This document shows positions 5,926 through 7,269 of a stretch of 7,269 bases of DNA, one piece after another. How positions within the stretch are numbered: position 1 is the first letter of the stretch; every line of letters starts with the position of its first letter. The notes below the pieces were generated by a model. The model had not been told where the DNA came from, did no database searches, and worked only from the letters and a program-made list of their open reading frames with translations. Both the position numbers and the translations under genes were made by a program. This DNA is from Bordetella parapertussis (GTDB taxonomy: Bacteria; Pseudomonadota; Gammaproteobacteria; Burkholderiales; Burkholderiaceae_C), in assembly GCA_943328885.2 (NCBI GenBank), contig CALQBT020000133.1:1-7269 (forward strand), in the 5' to 3' direction.

Positions 5926-6767
5926 TGTGCTGGCCCCCAACCGGGCAGATTGACATCCATGCCGAAATCGGCGCGCATCTTTTCGACATCACGGAACCGT
6001 GACTTCAGCAACAGCTTTTCGCGCCGCTCGTCCATCATCGCTCGCGACTCCACCAACACCGCCACCCAGGCCGCAGGCCGGTAACTCGTCACGGTCGCCT
6101 CGAGCACCCGCAAGCGGTCGGGTTCCAACTTGACCCGCACCATCAGCACAGCGGCATCGCGGCCGTCGAACAGCGTCAACTCGTCGAAATTGGACCGCGA
6201 CAACACGTAGCTGCGTCCGGTGACCCGAAACTGCCGCCCCGAGGCCGTGAAGTCGACGATGCACTCGCGCGTCGCCTCGTCGAGCACCACGACACGACCG
6301 GGTTCGATGCGCGCCTGGCGGTGCCAATCGCGGTCGGCCTGTTGCGCTTCAGCGCTCTTTCGAGGCATCAGGCGCAGGCTCTCGTAGATCTCGAACACGG
6401 TGTCGGGCAGGCGCATCTCCAGCGCCGCCCGCCGCATCAACTGCACCGCAGACCCAACACTGTTGCGTTCGGCCTGCATCTCGGTGCTGACACGCGCCAG
6501 ACGCTGGCGCAGATCGCTTTGCAAGGCGTCGAAGCGCTCCAGGCTCGACAGCGACTGCTGCAGCGCATCGACCGGGCTGTCCGTGCCGACGTCCGATGCC
6601 GCCGCTATCGGCTCGACCCGCAGCGCAGCAGCGCGCTGACGGCCGCGGCGACGCTCCGAGACCAAGGCCCAGACACCAAACGCAATCACCGCCAAGGCCA
6701 GGCAGGCCAGCGCCAACACGATCTTGTAGCCGGGGTTGAGACCCGGCAGCAGCGTCGTTTCAGGCAT
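5922..6767 (-). CDS. Single-pass membrane protein of unknown function with coiled coil and beta-rich domain
   Basis: The 281-residue product is not recognised. A short N-terminal tail is followed by one strongly hydrophobic segment (about 15-36, including IVLALACLALAVIAFGVWAL) and then SERRRGRQR. By the positive-inside rule this places the bulk of the protein in the cytoplasm. Residues 68-112 form a likely coiled coil. Residues about 155-240 look beta-rich: PGRVVVLDE, FRVTGRSYVLS and AAVLMVRVKLE alternate hydrophobic and polar residues. The C-terminal 40 residues are charged and helical (DERREKLLLKSRFRDVEKM). The ATG at 6767 was chosen because it overlaps the upstream stop by eight bases and begins just before the membrane segment; an upstream start at 6842 would overlap gene A by more than 80 bases. 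The beta-rich part vaguely recalls small ligand-binding barrels, but I could not identify conserved motifs. Its position in the array suggests that it works with the adjacent PDZ membrane protein. Confidence 0.7.
   Translation of the reverse strand: MPETTLLPGLNPGYKIVLALACLALAVIAFGVWALVSERRRGRQRAAALRVEPIAAASDVGTDSPVDALQQSLSSLERFDALQSDLRQRLARVSTEMQAERNSVGSAVQLMRRAALEMRLPDTVFEIYESLRLMPRKSAEAQQADRDWHRQARIEPGRVVVLDEATRECIVDFTASGRQFRVTGRSYVLSRSNFDELTLFDGRDAAVLMVRVKLEPDRLRVLEATVTSYRPAAWVAVLVESRAMMDERREKLLLKSRFRDVEKMRADFGMDVNLPGWGPAQ
6760..6767 (-). promoter_or_regulatory. Eight-base stop/start overlap (ATGCCTGA)
   Basis: The stop of gene A lies inside the first codons of gene B, and an AGGGA-like ribosome site lies a few bases before the ATG. 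It supports the start chosen for B and joins A to the array. Confidence 0.6.
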
Positions 6768-7269
6768 TGCTGAGGGTCCCTGTGTCACCGAACACCGCAC
6801 CCTGCGCCCAGGCCAGCACGCGCTGCGCCAGTTCACCGGCATGCGGGTCGGCGAAAGCCAGGTTCAAGCCGTCGTTGAGGGCAGCAAACGCCACCCGGGC
6901 CCGCTCGACCAACAGGTCGGGCGAGGCCAGGTTGAGCACCACCGTCGCACCGGCGCCAGCCGGCACGATCAAACTGACGAAATCGCTCCTGTCCATGGCC
7001 ATGCCGGCATGGGCCCAGGACATCCGGCCCGGCAGGTAGATGCCCTCGAGTCCGCGCGGGCTGGGCGTGACCGCCGCGTGGGCCAGCGCGCGACGCAACA
7101 CGGGTAAGCGGGCCATGGACAACCAGCGATCGGACCAATTCGACGCAGGTCGCCGCGCGCCATAAGGCGCCGCATCGACGCCCAGATAGGGAAACAAAGC
7201 GAGCAGCCTCAGCCCGGAGGCCAAGGCCCCAAAAGCGCTGAGCGCGAGCAGCCAGGTGCCCGCCAGCCC
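6760..7269 (-). CDS. Membrane-anchored protein of unknown function, cut by the window edge
   Basis: The frame is open from the right edge to the stop at 6760, giving 169 visible residues, so the true start lies outside the window. A TTG at 7222-7224 could serve as an internal start, but the residues encoded before it (GLAGTWLLALSAFGAL) continue directly into a hydrophobic stretch of about 28 residues that looks like a membrane segment. This makes a start upstream of the window much likelier. After it come a basic segment with many Arg (PASNWSDRWLSMARLPVLRR), a patch rich in Gly, Trp and Met (GRMSWAHAGMAMDRSDF), a hydrophobic strand pair (VSLIVPAGAGATVVLNLAS) and a helical end. No known family was recognised. 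It overlaps the next gene by eight bases and is presumably part of the same transcript. Confidence 0.65.
   Translation of the reverse strand, partial: GLAGTWLLALSAFGALASGLRLLALFPYLGVDAAPYGARRPASNWSDRWLSMARLPVLRRALAHAAVTPSPRGLEGIYLPGRMSWAHAGMAMDRSDFVSLIVPAGAGATVVLNLASPDLLVERARVAFAALNDGLNLAFADPHAGELAQRVLAWAQGAVFGDTGTLSNA

Overview
This is a GC-rich window whose genes all lie on the minus strand, in one tightly packed array transcribed from the right edge towards the left. Three genes at the downstream end are firmly recognisable as the flagellar set flgA-flgM-flgN: the P-ring chaperone, the anti-sigma-28 factor and the hook-associated-protein chaperone. Codon bias, GC content and the FlgA/FlgM/FlgN sequences suggest a motile betaproteobacterium, perhaps of the Burkholderiales. 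That assignment is an inference; no rRNA or other phylogenetic marker is present.

Layout in transcription order: (A) a membrane protein cut by the right edge (6760 to the edge); (B) a 281-residue single-pass membrane protein (5922-6767); (C) a 399-residue two-pass membrane protein with a periplasmic PDZ-like domain (4726-5925); (D) a 119-residue CheW-like protein (4367-4726); (E) a 467-residue two-pass protein resembling a worn-down PilJ-type chemoreceptor (2929-4332); (F) a 476-residue protein resembling a CheA/ChpA kinase without its catalytic residues (1548-2978); then flgA (775-1551), flgM (442-759) and flgN (39-431). Most junctions are stop/start overlaps (8, 4, 1, 50 and 4 bases). The gaps are only 34, 15 and 10 bases. 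Shine-Dalgarno sequences are weak, so translation is probably coupled and the whole array probably cotranscribed.

The most interesting feature is the D-E-F block. Read separately, each protein is hard to name. Read together, they look like the three core parts of a chemosensory array (coupling protein, transducer, kinase). Each has lost conserved hallmarks: the phospho-accepting His, most of the ATP-binding motifs, and a canonical transducer hairpin tip. Fused in the same operon as flgA, and next to a PDZ-bearing membrane protein, this suggests a repurposed chemosensory-like scaffold connected with flagellar assembly or with another envelope machine. The similarities were judged by eye and need profile-profile searches. 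flgAMN and the gene boundaries are solid; the functions of A, B and C are unknown.

No tRNA, rRNA, mobile element, CRISPR array or clear sigma-factor promoter was seen. No stretch longer than about 40 bases lacks a gene.
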